Part shown: positions 50,038 to 61,660 of the stretch, one piece after another
Numbering within the stretch: position 1 is the first letter of the stretch
How the letters are laid out: every line of letters begins with the position of its first letter
Assembly: GCF_009903625.1 (NCBI RefSeq)
Contig: NZ_CP047569.1
Span: 4,262,501-4,326,500, forward strand
Reading direction: 5' to 3'
Source: Microbulbifer sp. ALW1
GTDB lineage: Bacteria; Pseudomonadota; Gammaproteobacteria; Pseudomonadales; Cellvibrionaceae
Length of the DNA: 64,000 bases
The notes under the pieces: model-generated
What the model was told of the DNA's origin: nothing
Databases searched by the model: none
Seen by the model: the letters and a program-made list of their open reading frames with translations, nothing else
Position numbers and translations under genes: made by a program

Positions 50038-51210
50038 TCAGACGCTGGCAAGCGGTACCCGGGTGCCACGCATCTGCCACCAGGCCAGTGACCAGAGCAC
50101 CAAAACGCCCAGTGCCAGGGTCGCTACAGCGCCCGCGCCGCCGCTCCCGTAAACCACTCCACCGAGGCTTCCGCCGGCAAATGCGCCCAGGAACTGCAGG
50201 GTGGCGTAGAGACCGGTCGCTGCGCCGCGGCACTCCGCCGGTGCCACTCGGGTCAGCTGGGCCGGCAGCAGCGCTTCCAGCAAGTTGAAGGCGAGGAAGA
50301 ACACTCCCAGACAGACGATGACCCAGGCTCCGTGTACCTGCGGCATCAGCGCCACGCCGCCAAAAATCAGCCCCAGCAGGGCCAGACGCATGGCAGCCGG
50401 CACCTTATGGCGCTTCTCCGCCATTCGCATCAGCGGCACCATAAAAATGAAAGCGCCCAGCATCAGCGGACCGTAGAGCTTCCAGTGCTGGTCACTGGGC
50501 AGGTGCAACTGATCTACCAGTAGCAGCGGCAGGGGTACGAACATCATGGTCAACAGCAGGTGCAGGAAGAAGACACCGCACACCAGCCGCCACACATCGC
50601 CCTGGGCCAGCAGGCGGGAAAAGTCGCCCCGCTGCGGCCCGCGGCGCTCAGCCACCTGCGGGTTCGGCACCAGTCGCCACACCAGCAATATACCCAGCAG
50701 CGCCAGCAGTGCAGTCAGCCAGAAAATGGCCGAGAGACCGCCAAAACCGGCGACCAGAGGCCCCAGTACCACGGCGAGCACAAAGGCAACACCGATGGAG
50801 GCACCGATCACCGCCATGGCTTTGCCACGGTTCTCATCCCGGGTCAGATCCGCCGCCAGGGCCATGGTGGCCGCGGCAATGGCGCCGGCGCCCTGGAGAA
50901 TCCGCCCGGCGATCAATCCGTAAACCGAATCGGTGAGCGCGGCCACCACACTGCCGAAGGCAAATACCAGCAACCCCACAAAGATGACCGGCTTGCGCCC
51001 CCAGCGATCGCTCAGCACCCCCAGCGGAATCTGCAGCAGTGCCTGGCTGAGCCCGTAAGCCCCCAGCGCCAGGCCCAGCAGTGCCGGCGTACTGCCCTGA
51101 TAGTCGGCGCCATAGAGCGACAGCACCGGCAGCACCATAAACAGGCCCAGCATGCGGAAAACATAAAGGGAGGCGAGGCCGGCAAGGGCGCGGCGTTCAG
51201 TGGAGTTCAT
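50038..51210 (-). CDS. MFS transporter, drug/H+ antiporter type
   Basis: Inner-membrane protein of 390 residues from ATG 51210 (MNSTERRALAGLASLYVFRMLGLF). About twelve hydrophobic helices are present. Motif A between TM2 and TM3 reads GVLSDRWGRKPVIF; FRMLGLFMVLPVLSLYG in TM1 is typical of the YajR/PA4233-like group. No C-terminal YAM domain follows, unlike E. coli YajR. The substrate is unknown. Its position between uvrA and ssb matches pseudomonads. An in-frame extension to 51246 is possible but lacks support. Confidence 0.88.
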   Translation of the reverse strand: MNSTERRALAGLASLYVFRMLGLFMVLPVLSLYGADYQGSTPALLGLALGAYGLSQALLQIPLGVLSDRWGRKPVIFVGLLVFAFGSVVAALTDSVYGLIAGRILQGAGAIAAATMALAADLTRDENRGKAMAVIGASIGVAFVLAVVLGPLVAGFGGLSAIFWLTALLALLGILLVWRLVPNPQVAERRGPQRGDFSRLLAQGDVWRLVCGVFFLHLLLTMMFVPLPLLLVDQLHLPSDQHWKLYGPLMLGAFIFMVPLMRMAEKRHKVPAAMRLALLGLIFGGVALMPQVHGAWVIVCLGVFFLAFNLLEALLPAQLTRVAPAECRGAATGLYATLQFLGAFAGGSLGGVVYGSGGAGAVATLALGVLVLWSLAWWQMRGTRVPLASV

Positions 51211-51336
51211 GCGGAGGTTCCGGACACAGCGAAAAACGGAGCGCATTGTAGCAGCCGCGGCAGCGGAGGTTGATCCCCCGCCACCTAAGGGCCAGATAGC
51301 GCCAGGCTATGGTGATACGACGGTCAACAGCAGCCG

Positions 51337-52740
51337 TCAATTGCGCCCGTACTGGTCCTCGAAGCGCACGATATCGTCCTCTCCAAGATAGCTGCCGGAT
51401 TGCACTTCGATCAGCTCCAGAGGAATAGCGCCCGGGTTTTCGAGGCGGTGTACTACCCCCAGCGGGATAAACGTGGACTCGTTCTCGGTCAGCAGCAGCT
51501 GATCGTCACCGCGGGTCACCATGGCGGTACCGCGCACCACTATCCAGTGCTCGGCGCGGTGGTGGTGCATCTGCAGGGACAGCTGGCAGCCGGGTTTGAC
51601 CACAATGCGTTTGACCTGGAAGCGCGGCCCGGCGTCGATAGAATCGTAGTATCCCCAGGGACGGAACACCTTGCGGTGGTTTTCCGCTTCGCTGCGCGCG
51701 CTCTGCTTCAGGCGCTGCACCAGTTTCTTGACCTCCTGCACCCGGCTCTTGTCCGCCACCATCAGGGCGTCGTCGGTGTCCACCACCACCAGGTCCTGTA
51801 CCCCGAGGATTCCGACGAGGCGGTCACCGCCGTGCACCAGACAGCCGCTGGCATCTTCGGCCAGCACATCGCCGCGCAACAGGTTGTCGTTTTCATCCCG
51901 CTCCGCCAGTTCCCACAGGGCCGACCAGGAACCGACATCGCTCCAGCCCGCCTGCATGGGAATAACTGCGGCGGCTTCGGTTTTTTCCATTACCGCGTAG
52001 TCAACAGAATCCGACGGACACTGCCCGAAGGCCTCGGCGTCGATGCGGGTGAAGTCCAGATCCCGCGCGGCCCCGCTATAGGCTTCGCGACAGGCGCTGA
52101 GTATTTCCGGGTGATGCAGTGCCAACTCTTCCAGATAGCGACTGGCGCGGAACAGGAACATGCCGCTGTTCCAGTTGTACTGGCCACTGGCCAGATAGCC
52201 TTCCGCGGTTGCCTGATCCGGCTTTTCCACAAACTCCGCCACCTTCCAGCCGGAGGCCAGGGCATCGCCACTGCGGATGTAGCCGTAGCCGGTCTCGGCA
52301 CTGGTGGGCACTATTCCGAAAGTGACCAGATGACCGTTCTCGGCCAGTTCAGTGGCGGCGATCACGGCCTGCTGGAAGGCGGTGGTATCGGCCACTACAT
52401 GATCTGCCGGCAATACCAGCAACAGGGGATCCTCACCCTTCTCCACCGCAGCCAGCGCCGCCAGGGCAATGGCGGGGGCGGTATTGCGCGCACAGGGTTC
52501 CAGCAGGATCGACTGGGCCGCGCGGTCAATTTCCTGCAACTGTTCGGCAGCAGCGAAGCGATGATTCTCGTTGCACACCAGAATCGGCGCCTGCACCGCG
52601 GGCAAGCCACTCAGGCGCAGCGCCGTGGCCTGCAGCATGGTCTGGTTACCGGCAAGGGACAGGAATTGTTTCGGATAGGCTTCGCGGGACAGTGGCCACA
52701 GGCGCGAGCCGGTGCCACCACAGAGAATGACAGGGATCAT
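51337..52740 (-). CDS. Mannose-1-phosphate guanylyltransferase / mannose-6-phosphate isomerase
   Basis: Bifunctional type II enzyme of GDP-mannose synthesis, 467 residues. The N-terminal nucleotidyltransferase begins [27 protein letters not shown], with VLPADHVV and EKPDQAT downstream. The C-terminal cupin-type isomerase domain has [21 protein letters not shown] and the metal-binding [14 protein letters not shown]. It would work with the phosphomannomutase at 44015-45364. Likely names are manC, algA or cpsB. Compared with pseudomonads it is an extra gene between the MFS gene and uvrA. Confidence 0.94.
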   Translation of the reverse strand: MIPVILCGGTGSRLWPLSREAYPKQFLSLAGNQTMLQATALRLSGLPAVQAPILVCNENHRFAAAEQLQEIDRAAQSILLEPCARNTAPAIALAALAAVEKGEDPLLLVLPADHVVADTTAFQQAVIAATELAENGHLVTFGIVPTSAETGYGYIRSGDALASGWKVAEFVEKPDQATAEGYLASGQYNWNSGMFLFRASRYLEELALHHPEILSACREAYSGAARDLDFTRIDAEAFGQCPSDSVDYAVMEKTEAAAVIPMQAGWSDVGSWSALWELAERDENDNLLRGDVLAEDASGCLVHGGDRLVGILGVQDLVVVDTDDALMVADKSRVQEVKKLVQRLKQSARSEAENHRKVFRPWGYYDSIDAGPRFQVKRIVVKPGCQLSLQMHHHRAEHWIVVRGTAMVTRGDDQLLLTENESTFIPLGVVHRLENPGAIPLELIEVQSGSYLGEDDIVRFEDQYGRN

Positions 52741-52802
52741 GATTTCCGGGTCCAGACTGGGTTATTCAATTCAGGTTATTCGTATTCAAAGCAGGGGGAA
52801 TT

Positions 52803-52830
52803 TTGGCACACTCCCGCACCGGATTATACT
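52803..52830 (+). promoter_or_regulatory. Sigma-70 promoter for uvrA
   Basis: TTGGCA (52803-52808, five of six), 16-base spacer, TATACT (52825-52830, five of six), about 60 bases before the uvrA GTG. There is no CTGT-N8-ACAG LexA box nearby. Confidence 0.6.
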
Positions 52831-52891
52831 TGACCGTTTTCTCCCGCCCGGTTCGCCGGCGGCGACGCCCGTCTAAAACACAGGACAACTT

Positions 52892-55720
<2,829 letters not shown>

Positions 55721-55791
55721 CTTGTCCACAGGAAAACTCAGCCCCAAGGGGAAACCAGCCCACTGTGGCTAGCCGGCACGGAGGGCAGGCA

Positions 55792-56544
55792 ATGACCAGC
55801 GTCGATATCAATTGTGACCTGGGGGAAGGTGAAAACGCGGAAGACTGCGCGCGCGATGCGCGCATCATGCCGTTTATTTCCCGCTGCAATATTGCCTGCG
55901 GCGGCCATGCCGGTAATACCACCACCATGGCGCTGTCGCTGGAAAATGCACGCGCAACTGGCATCGCCGCCGGTGCCCACCCGGGCTATCCCGACAAGGA
56001 AAATTTCGGCCGCCGCTCCCTGTCCATGCCTCGCGAGGATCTGCTTTCCTCCGTGCGTGAGCAGATACTCGCCCTGCAGAACATTGCGGAACATAAGCGG
56101 GTAACACTCAGCCACATCAAATTGCACGGGGCCCTCTATAACGACGCCGAAGCGGATGAGGGGCTCGCCGAAGACCTGGTGCAATTGATTGCCCGGGACT
56201 TCAGCAACCTTCAGATTCTCGCACTGGCCAACGCCGCAATGGAGCGGGCCGCAAAGAAATACCGGCACCCGGTACTGCGTGAAGGCTTTATGGACCGGCG
56301 CTACCTGAACGATCACCAGCTTGCCCCCCGCAGTATGCCCGGATCGGTGATGTCATCGTTCGACGAATGCCTGGCACAGGCCCTGGCCCTAACCACCGGC
56401 CACCCCTTCTTATCGATCGAGGAAAAATCACTGCAGTTTTCCGTCGACAGTATTTGCCTGCACGGCGACAACCCGCGGGCAGAATCGATTGCGCAGGATC
56501 TGCAACAGGAACTGCTGCGCGCCGGAATCCGGCTATGCCAATAA
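55792..56544 (+). CDS. pxpA: 5-oxoprolinase subunit PxpA (LamB/YcsF family)
   Basis: Component of the ATP-dependent PxpABC enzyme that opens 5-oxoproline (pyroglutamate) to glutamate. From ATG 55792 (MTSVDINCDLGEGENAEDCARD), with GGAGGG upstream, it has 250 residues. LamB/YcsF motifs are present: NIACGGHAGN, AHPGYPDKENFGRR, HIKLHGALYND and SICLHGDNPRA. It overlaps pxpB by 10 bases, so the three subunits are translationally coupled. Confidence 0.95.
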   Translation: MTSVDINCDLGEGENAEDCARDARIMPFISRCNIACGGHAGNTTTMALSLENARATGIAAGAHPGYPDKENFGRRSLSMPREDLLSSVREQILALQNIAEHKRVTLSHIKLHGALYNDAEADEGLAEDLVQLIARDFSNLQILALANAAMERAAKKYRHPVLREGFMDRRYLNDHQLAPRSMPGSVMSSFDECLAQALALTTGHPFLSIEEKSLQFSVDSICLHGDNPRAESIAQDLQQELLRAGIRLCQ

Positions 56545-57326
56545 CCAGCGCCTTTGAATTGCAACCCAACGGTGATGCCGCAGTGGACATCCGCTTTGCG
56601 GAAGCACCCGGCGAGCCCCTGAGCGAACGGATAATTGCCCTCGCCCAGGCAATCGAATCGGCATCCCTCCCCGCGGTTACCGAACTGGTGCCCGCCTATC
56701 AGTGCCTTACGGTGTGCTTCGACCCGCAGCGACTGCTGCCCGCGGATTCCGCTGACCGTCCCGCGTCCTCTGGCACCGATACCCTGATAGCGATGTTGCA
56801 AGCGCTGACCGAGGAAACCCTGAGCCGCGCACAACCGGCGCAGGGCCCCCGTACACTGATCCGGATACCCGTGTGCTACGACAGTGACTTTGCGCCTGAT
56901 ATGCCCGCCGTCTGCGCCCAGTCCGGGCTCAGTAAAAGCGAGGTGATTACCCGCCACACTACGCCGCGTTACCTGGTGCATATGCTCGGGTTTACCCCGG
57001 GGTTTCTCTACCTGGGGGGCCTGGACCCGCAACTGCACTGCCCGCGCAAGGCGCGCCCCGAACTCAAGGTGGCCGCAGGGTCCGTGGGCATCGGTGGTGC
57101 CCAGACCGGTATTTATCCACAGGCCACCCCCGGTGGCTGGCAGGTGATCGGCCGCACGCCGCTTTCGCTGTTCCGCCCACAACAGGAAACGCCGTTTATC
57201 GCCCGTCCCCTCGACCGGGTTCAGTTTGTGGCGATTACGGCAGAACAGTTTGCGGAGATGGATCCGCTGGCCACTCCAGAGTCTGTACCGCTGGTGAATA
57301 CCGCGGATTCGGAAGGTGCGCGGTGA
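56535..57326 (+). CDS. pxpB: 5-oxoprolinase subunit PxpB (KipI family)
   Basis: A 263-residue subunit homologous to the Bacillus KipI sporulation kinase inhibitor, with a cyclophilin-like fold. ATG 56535 starts MPITSAFELQPNGDAAVDIRF; the open frame further upstream lies inside pxpA. Family segments are IRIPVCYDSDFAPDMPAVC, HMLGFTPGFLYLGGLD and VGIGGAQTGIYPQATPGGWQVIGRT. It overlaps pxpA by 10 bases and pxpC by 4. Confidence 0.94.
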   Translation: MPITSAFELQPNGDAAVDIRFAEAPGEPLSERIIALAQAIESASLPAVTELVPAYQCLTVCFDPQRLLPADSADRPASSGTDTLIAMLQALTEETLSRAQPAQGPRTLIRIPVCYDSDFAPDMPAVCAQSGLSKSEVITRHTTPRYLVHMLGFTPGFLYLGGLDPQLHCPRKARPELKVAAGSVGIGGAQTGIYPQATPGGWQVIGRTPLSLFRPQQETPFIARPLDRVQFVAITAEQFAEMDPLATPESVPLVNTADSEGAR

Positions 57327-58255
57327 GCCTGCATATCATCAAGCCGGGTCTGCAGACCACGGTTCAGGACGGCGGGCGACCGGGAAACCTGCGCTGGGGA
57401 CTCGCCTGCGGGGGCGCTGCGGATACCTTTGCGATGCACCTGGGCAACCTGCTGCTCGGAAATCCGACCTCACACCCCTGCCTAGAGGTGGCGGTGACAG
57501 GCCCGGATATCGAATTCAGCGAGGATGTCACCATCGCGGTGACCGGCGCGCGCTTTGACCTGTTCCATAACGACAAGGCGGCCGAGAACGACCAGGTACT
57601 GGCAATGCGCAGTGGCGACCGGCTCCGCTTCGGCGCGCTGCGATCGGGGGTCCGGGCCTATATCGCACTCGCCGCAGATATGGACCTTGCCCCCGCGTTC
57701 AACAGCCTTTCAACACATGTGATCGCGGGCTTCGGCGGAATGCGCGGGCGCGCACTTCAGGCGGGCGATCTACTGCCCCTGCGCCACAGTCGCATAGCGC
57801 CAATCCGGGCACTACCTGGGGAATACCGCCTGGATTACCGCGCCCGGCCCCTACTGCGTGTGCTCCCGGGCCTTGAGGCCCGGTATTTTTCCAGCGACGC
57901 ACTGGCGCAGTTTTACCAGGGCGGTTTTACCGTTTCACCGCAGAGCAACCGCATGGGTATACGCCTGCAGGGGAGTCCACTCCCCCAGCAGAACATGCCC
58001 CAGCAGATTTCCTCCGGCCTGTGCCCCGGCACGGTACAGGTACCCCCCAATGGACAGCCCATTGTCAGTTTTGTCGAGGGACAGACCATCGGCGGCTACC
58101 CCCGCATCGCCCATGTCATCAGCGCAGACCTGCACCGGCTGGGACAGTTGGCGCCCGGTGCGCGCCTGGATTTTGAAGCCGTCGACCTCGACACCGCCCA
58201 TCAAATCCTCCGGGACAAGTCGCGACTGCTGGCGGAACTTGTTTTCCGGCTGTAA
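57323..58255 (+). CDS. pxpC: 5-oxoprolinase subunit PxpC
   Basis: A 310-residue protein of the biotin-dependent carboxyltransferase-like (AHS2, KipA) family, the third 5-oxoprolinase subunit. It starts at GTG 57323 inside the pxpB stop (GTGA). Conserved pieces are IIKPGLQTTVQDGGRPGNLRWGLACGGAAD, VTGPDIEF, FTVSPQSNRMGIRLQG and PPNGQPIVSFVEGQTIGGYPRIAHVIS (abbreviated). No terminator follows; 230 bp separate it from the chitinase gene, and I see no gene there. Confidence 0.94.
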   Translation: MSLHIIKPGLQTTVQDGGRPGNLRWGLACGGAADTFAMHLGNLLLGNPTSHPCLEVAVTGPDIEFSEDVTIAVTGARFDLFHNDKAAENDQVLAMRSGDRLRFGALRSGVRAYIALAADMDLAPAFNSLSTHVIAGFGGMRGRALQAGDLLPLRHSRIAPIRALPGEYRLDYRARPLLRVLPGLEARYFSSDALAQFYQGGFTVSPQSNRMGIRLQGSPLPQQNMPQQISSGLCPGTVQVPPNGQPIVSFVEGQTIGGYPRIAHVISADLHRLGQLAPGARLDFEAVDLDTAHQILRDKSRLLAELVFRL

Positions 58256-58484
58256 CCCGCAGACTGGCAACGGCGGTCAGGCCGGTATCTGCACACGAAC
58301 CCCGACGGTCTAGCCCTAGATCCCCAGATTCCTGGCAATTTCTAAAAACCTGACAGCTCTTCCGGGAATTGGCGCGGGATCCCCTTCCCGAGCCCCAAGG
58401 CTTTCGCTAACTTTTCCTGCGCAAATGACAACGCTGTCAAGCGTTTCGACTGCGCTAACTGAAATAACAATAAATGGAGAAGAC

Positions 58485-60542
58485 ATGTCCACTCAGTCCA
58501 GGCCCTCAGCGGCCGCCAAGGTACACCTACTGCCAATCACCCCATTCCGGAACCCCCTCTCAAAACCCCTGCGCGGCCCGCTGACGGCTTTTGCCCTCGC
58601 AACTACCATGTGCCTTCCTGCACACGCCGTTCTGCCCGCAGAGACTTATGAGGCCGGACAGAGCTACGCTGGCGGCAGCCTGGTCTGCTATCAGGAAGAT
58701 CTGTTCCGGGCCCAGTGGTGGGCCGGCCCCAACGATTCCCCGGAAGCGGCCTATACCGCCAGCAACAGCTGGGACAGCCCCTGGGTCCTGGATGGCCCGG
58801 GCTCCTGCACCTTCGGCAATGGCAATCAGGCACCGGTGGCCATTGCCTCTGCAAGCCCCGCGGAAATTAGCGGCGCGGGCAGCATCGCACTCGACGGCAG
58901 CCTGTCATCGGACCCGGATGGCGATGCCCTCGCATTCCAGTGGACTCAGATTTCTCCAGCCTCACCGGTAGCGGCCATTCAGGCGCCAAATGCCAGCGGC
59001 ACCCAGGTAGACCTGCCGCCCGTAGAGACCGATACCCAGTACGAGTTCCGGCTCAGCGTATCGGATGCCCAGCGGACGGATTACACCACCGTGCAGGTAA
59101 TGCAGTGGGCAGATCCATACCTACCGCCGCTGCCGACGATTGTGATTAGCGCCCCCACGAGCACCAGTGCCTGCCCGGGCACTATTACCCTCAGCGCGGA
59201 AAACTCCTCCTATCCCGACGGTGAGACCTACGTTCTGACCTGGAGGCAGATAAGTGGACCCGCGGCCGAAATCCTCACGCCCAACAGCGAAACCACCGCG
59301 GTGAATTTGCCCGATGCGGGGACTGATTCGGTCTACGCCTTCGAACTGCAAGCCACCAATGGGGAACTGTTTGTTAGCGAAAACGTTTCCGTTCAACAGC
59401 AGTGTGGCGACAGCGGTTACCGTATTCCGCTCAGTACCCTGGAGGCACGGGAAGCCGAGCTGACCTCGAGCCCGCTGTTTACCCAGGTGAAAGCATCGAT
59501 CGTCACACGGGAAAATGCCGCAGTAGAAGCAGTCACTCCCGGTCGCAGTGAAATCCCGGAAAACGTACAGCGGGTAGAGTCCATCATCGACAACGCGGAC
59601 TGGAACTTCCTGTTCCCGGTGCGCGCGGCGGAGTATTCATATACCAACTTCCTGCGTGCTGTTGCCAAATTCCCGGCATTCTGTGGCGACTATAGTGACG
59701 GCCGCAACGCCGAGGCGATCTGCAGGAAATCCCTTGCCACCATGTTCGCCCACTTCACCCAGGAAACTGGTGGCCACACCCCGCACTGGGCCGAGCCCGA
59801 GTGGCGCCAGGGGCTGTATTTCATCCGCGAACAGGGGTGGAGTGAAAGTACCCCCAATGGCTACGGTATTTGCGACCCATCGACTTGGCAGGCACAGCAG
59901 TGGCCCTGCTCGACCTTTGCCGATGGCAGTTTCAAAAGTTATTTCGGTCGCGGCGCCAAACAGTTGAGTTACAACTACAACTACGGCCCGTTTTCTGCGG
60001 CCATGTTTGGTGATGTGGGCGTACTGCTGGAACAACCAAATCTGGTGGCGGATACCTGGCTAAACCTCGCCAGCGCGGTATTTTTCTTCGTGTACCCGCA
60101 ACCGCCTAAGCCCAGCATGTTGCATGTCATCGACGGCACCTGGCAGCCCAACGGTCAGGACCTAGGTAGCGGACTGCTACCCGGATTTGGTGTGACCACC
60201 ATGATCATCAATGGCGGCATCGAGTGTGGTGGCAGCAGCGAACACGCGCAGTCGCAAAATCGCATCGATTACTATCGCAACTTCGCCGACTACTTATCGG
60301 TGGAGATACCCGCAGATGAAATTCTCGGTTGCGCCAGCATGAGCCGGTTTGCCGTGGGTGGCGCGGGCGCCATGGAAATTTACTGGGAACAGGACTGGAG
60401 CTGGGATCCCCAGTATCCAAATGGACAGAGCTACGCTTGCAAGCTGGTGGGTTACCAGACACGTTTCTCCGCATTCATCGAGGGTGACTACGTGCGTTGT
60501 GTGGAGCACTTCTTTGACGTAAACGTCGATCGCAATCAGTAA
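58485..60542 (+). CDS. Secreted multidomain GH19 chitinase
   Basis: A 685-residue exported enzyme. ATG 58485 has GGAGAAG upstream. A long basic N-region and hydrophobic segment end in LPAHA (about residue 48), the probable signal cleavage site. Residues 52-103 are a CBM5/12 chitin-binding module (YEAGQSYAGGSLVCYQEDLF, AQWWAGPNDSP). Two PKD-like Ig domains follow (about 115-208 and 217-306). The GH19 catalytic domain (about 312-610) carries Glu427 in HFTQETGGH, Glu449 in YFIREQGW, and GRGAKQLSYNYNYG (488-501), aligning with both catalytic glutamates of plant class I chitinases. About 70 residues with cysteines extend beyond GH19; I cannot assign them. Confidence 0.92.
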   Translation: MSTQSRPSAAAKVHLLPITPFRNPLSKPLRGPLTAFALATTMCLPAHAVLPAETYEAGQSYAGGSLVCYQEDLFRAQWWAGPNDSPEAAYTASNSWDSPWVLDGPGSCTFGNGNQAPVAIASASPAEISGAGSIALDGSLSSDPDGDALAFQWTQISPASPVAAIQAPNASGTQVDLPPVETDTQYEFRLSVSDAQRTDYTTVQVMQWADPYLPPLPTIVISAPTSTSACPGTITLSAENSSYPDGETYVLTWRQISGPAAEILTPNSETTAVNLPDAGTDSVYAFELQATNGELFVSENVSVQQQCGDSGYRIPLSTLEAREAELTSSPLFTQVKASIVTRENAAVEAVTPGRSEIPENVQRVESIIDNADWNFLFPVRAAEYSYTNFLRAVAKFPAFCGDYSDGRNAEAICRKSLATMFAHFTQETGGHTPHWAEPEWRQGLYFIREQGWSESTPNGYGICDPSTWQAQQWPCSTFADGSFKSYFGRGAKQLSYNYNYGPFSAAMFGDVGVLLEQPNLVADTWLNLASAVFFFVYPQPPKPSMLHVIDGTWQPNGQDLGSGLLPGFGVTTMIINGGIECGGSSEHAQSQNRIDYYRNFADYLSVEIPADEILGCASMSRFAVGGAGAMEIYWEQDWSWDPQYPNGQSYACKLVGYQTRFSAFIEGDYVRCVEHFFDVNVDRNQ

Positions 60543-60562
60543 TCCCCGAGATTTGCGCAGTG

Positions 60563-60594
60563 AAAAGAGGCCGGACGTTACTGGCCTCTTTTTT
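60563..60594 (+). terminator. Intrinsic terminator after the chitinase gene
   Basis: AAAAGAGGCC and GGCCTCTTTT are perfectly complementary around a 10-base loop, and a T6 tract follows. It lies 20 bp after the chitinase stop. Confidence 0.9.
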
Positions 60595-60703
60595 ACAAAA
60601 ACCCCGGATTGCGCTGTTTGGAAACAGCGGTAGTGCCCGGTGGGCTTACGCAAGCTGCCCAGACCAAACCGGCATTGGCGCTGCGCCAAAAAACCCGAAT
60701 CTT

Positions 60704-60773
60704 GAAACCCGAAATCCGAAATCCGAAATCCGAAATCCGAAATCCGAAACCCGAAACCCGAAACCCGAAACCT
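60704..60773. repeat. Heptanucleotide tandem repeat, ten units
   Basis: Ten uninterrupted units of GAAAYCC: one GAAACCC, five GAAATCC, three GAAACCC and a final GAAACCT. The array ends at 60773, the last base of the yeaC stop codon on the other strand. The rest of 60543-60772 holds the chitinase terminator and no gene. Confidence 0.95.
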
Positions 60774-61039
60774 CAGGAGTGTACCCAGGTGACGGTCTCG
60801 TCTTGATGTTCGTGCTTGTCACCACAAGGGGTAGCCTTTGGCGGCACATAGCCCACACGAGATGTGGGTTCCATATGACGCTGCTCCCAATAGGCCACAG
60901 CTTCCCCACACAGGGACTTTTGCTGCTCGGTCAAGGCAATACCATTGGGCCATTTACCCAGCTCGATTGCGCGCTTGAGGCTACCCACGATCTGGGGATT
61001 CAATATCTTCAGCAAATCATCCAGGGACTGGAACATCAC
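60773..61039 (-). CDS. YeaC/DUF1315 family protein
   Basis: An 88-residue protein starting MMFQSLDDLLKILNPQIVGSLKRAIELGKWPNGIALTEQQKSLC. It matches E. coli YeaC in the segment AxELGKWPxGxALTxEQK and in WEQRH. Function is unknown. The C-terminal third is rich in Pro, His, Glu and Asp. Its stop codon touches the heptanucleotide array. Either of two consecutive ATGs can be the start. It lies after rplQ on the same strand, separated by a terminator. Confidence 0.8.
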   Translation of the reverse strand: MMFQSLDDLLKILNPQIVGSLKRAIELGKWPNGIALTEQQKSLCGEAVAYWEQRHMEPTSRVGYVPPKATPCGDKHEHQDETVTWVHS

Positions 61040-61070
61040 ACACCCATCAAAAATTGCAGATCAGAAAAAA

Positions 61071-61097
61071 GAAAAGCCGGTCAATGACCGGCTTTTC
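61071..61097 (-). terminator. Intrinsic terminator of the alpha ribosomal operon
   Basis: GAAAAGCCGGTCA and TGACCGGCTTTTC form a perfect 13-bp stem with a one-base centre. On the minus strand a CTTTTTTC tract continues, so it fits termination downstream of rplQ. Confidence 0.88.
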
Positions 61098-61143
61098 TTC
61101 GCTCGGCACAAAAAAAGTACCGAAAACCCTAAAGCGGGACGCC

Positions 61144-61536
61144 TCAGGCTTCTGCAGCTTCAGCAGTCTCGTCCGCTACCGGACGGTCTACCAGCTCAAC
61201 ATAAGCCATAGGAGCCTTGTCGCCTGCGCGGAAACCACATTTCAGAATGCGGATGTAACCGCCCGGACGGGCTTCGTAACGGGGACCCAGCTCGTCGAAC
61301 AGCTTGCGCACGGCATCCTTGTCACGGATACGGGCGAAAGCCAGACGGCGATTGGCAACACTGTCTTTCTTGGCCAGGGTGATCAGCGGCTCGGCGACGC
61401 GACGCAGCTCCTTGGCTTTCGGCAGTGTGGTTTTGATCAGTTCGTGCTCGACCAAGGACGCAGTCATGTTTTTGAACATGGATTTGCGATGGGCGCTGGT
61501 ACGACTGAATTTACGGCCACTATAACGATGACGCAT
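61144..61536 (-). CDS. rplQ: 50S ribosomal protein L17
   Basis: A 130-residue protein beginning [24 protein letters not shown], the classical L17 N-terminus. The C-terminus is a short Glu/Ala-rich tail. It is the last gene of the rpsM-rpsK-rpsD-rpoA-rplQ operon. A GC-rich hairpin (CGCGGGCG/CGCCCGCG, 61626-61649) lies in the 124-bp gap to rpoA. Confidence 0.98.
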   Translation of the reverse strand: MRHRYSGRKFSRTSAHRKSMFKNMTASLVEHELIKTTLPKAKELRRVAEPLITLAKKDSVANRRLAFARIRDKDAVRKLFDELGPRYEARPGGYIRILKCGFRAGDKAPMAYVELVDRPVADETAEAAEA

Positions 61537-61660
61537 AACTCAATTCCTCACGACTTCAATTGCTTTCACAGCAAGTCGTCTGGGAGTGGCACTTGCCGCA
61601 GGCGCACACCACTCGGTTTTCTTCACGCGGGCGGGCAAACACGCCCGCGCCACAAACGCT

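Noticed and set aside
52741..52891. Possible LexA box upstream of uvrA
   Set aside because: The best candidate, CTG...CAG around GGTTATTCAATT, has 12 bases between the half-sites instead of 10 and lacks the CTGT/ACAG ends.
60704..60773. CRISPR array
   Set aside because: The units are seven bases long and directly adjacent, with no spacers; this is a simple tandem repeat.
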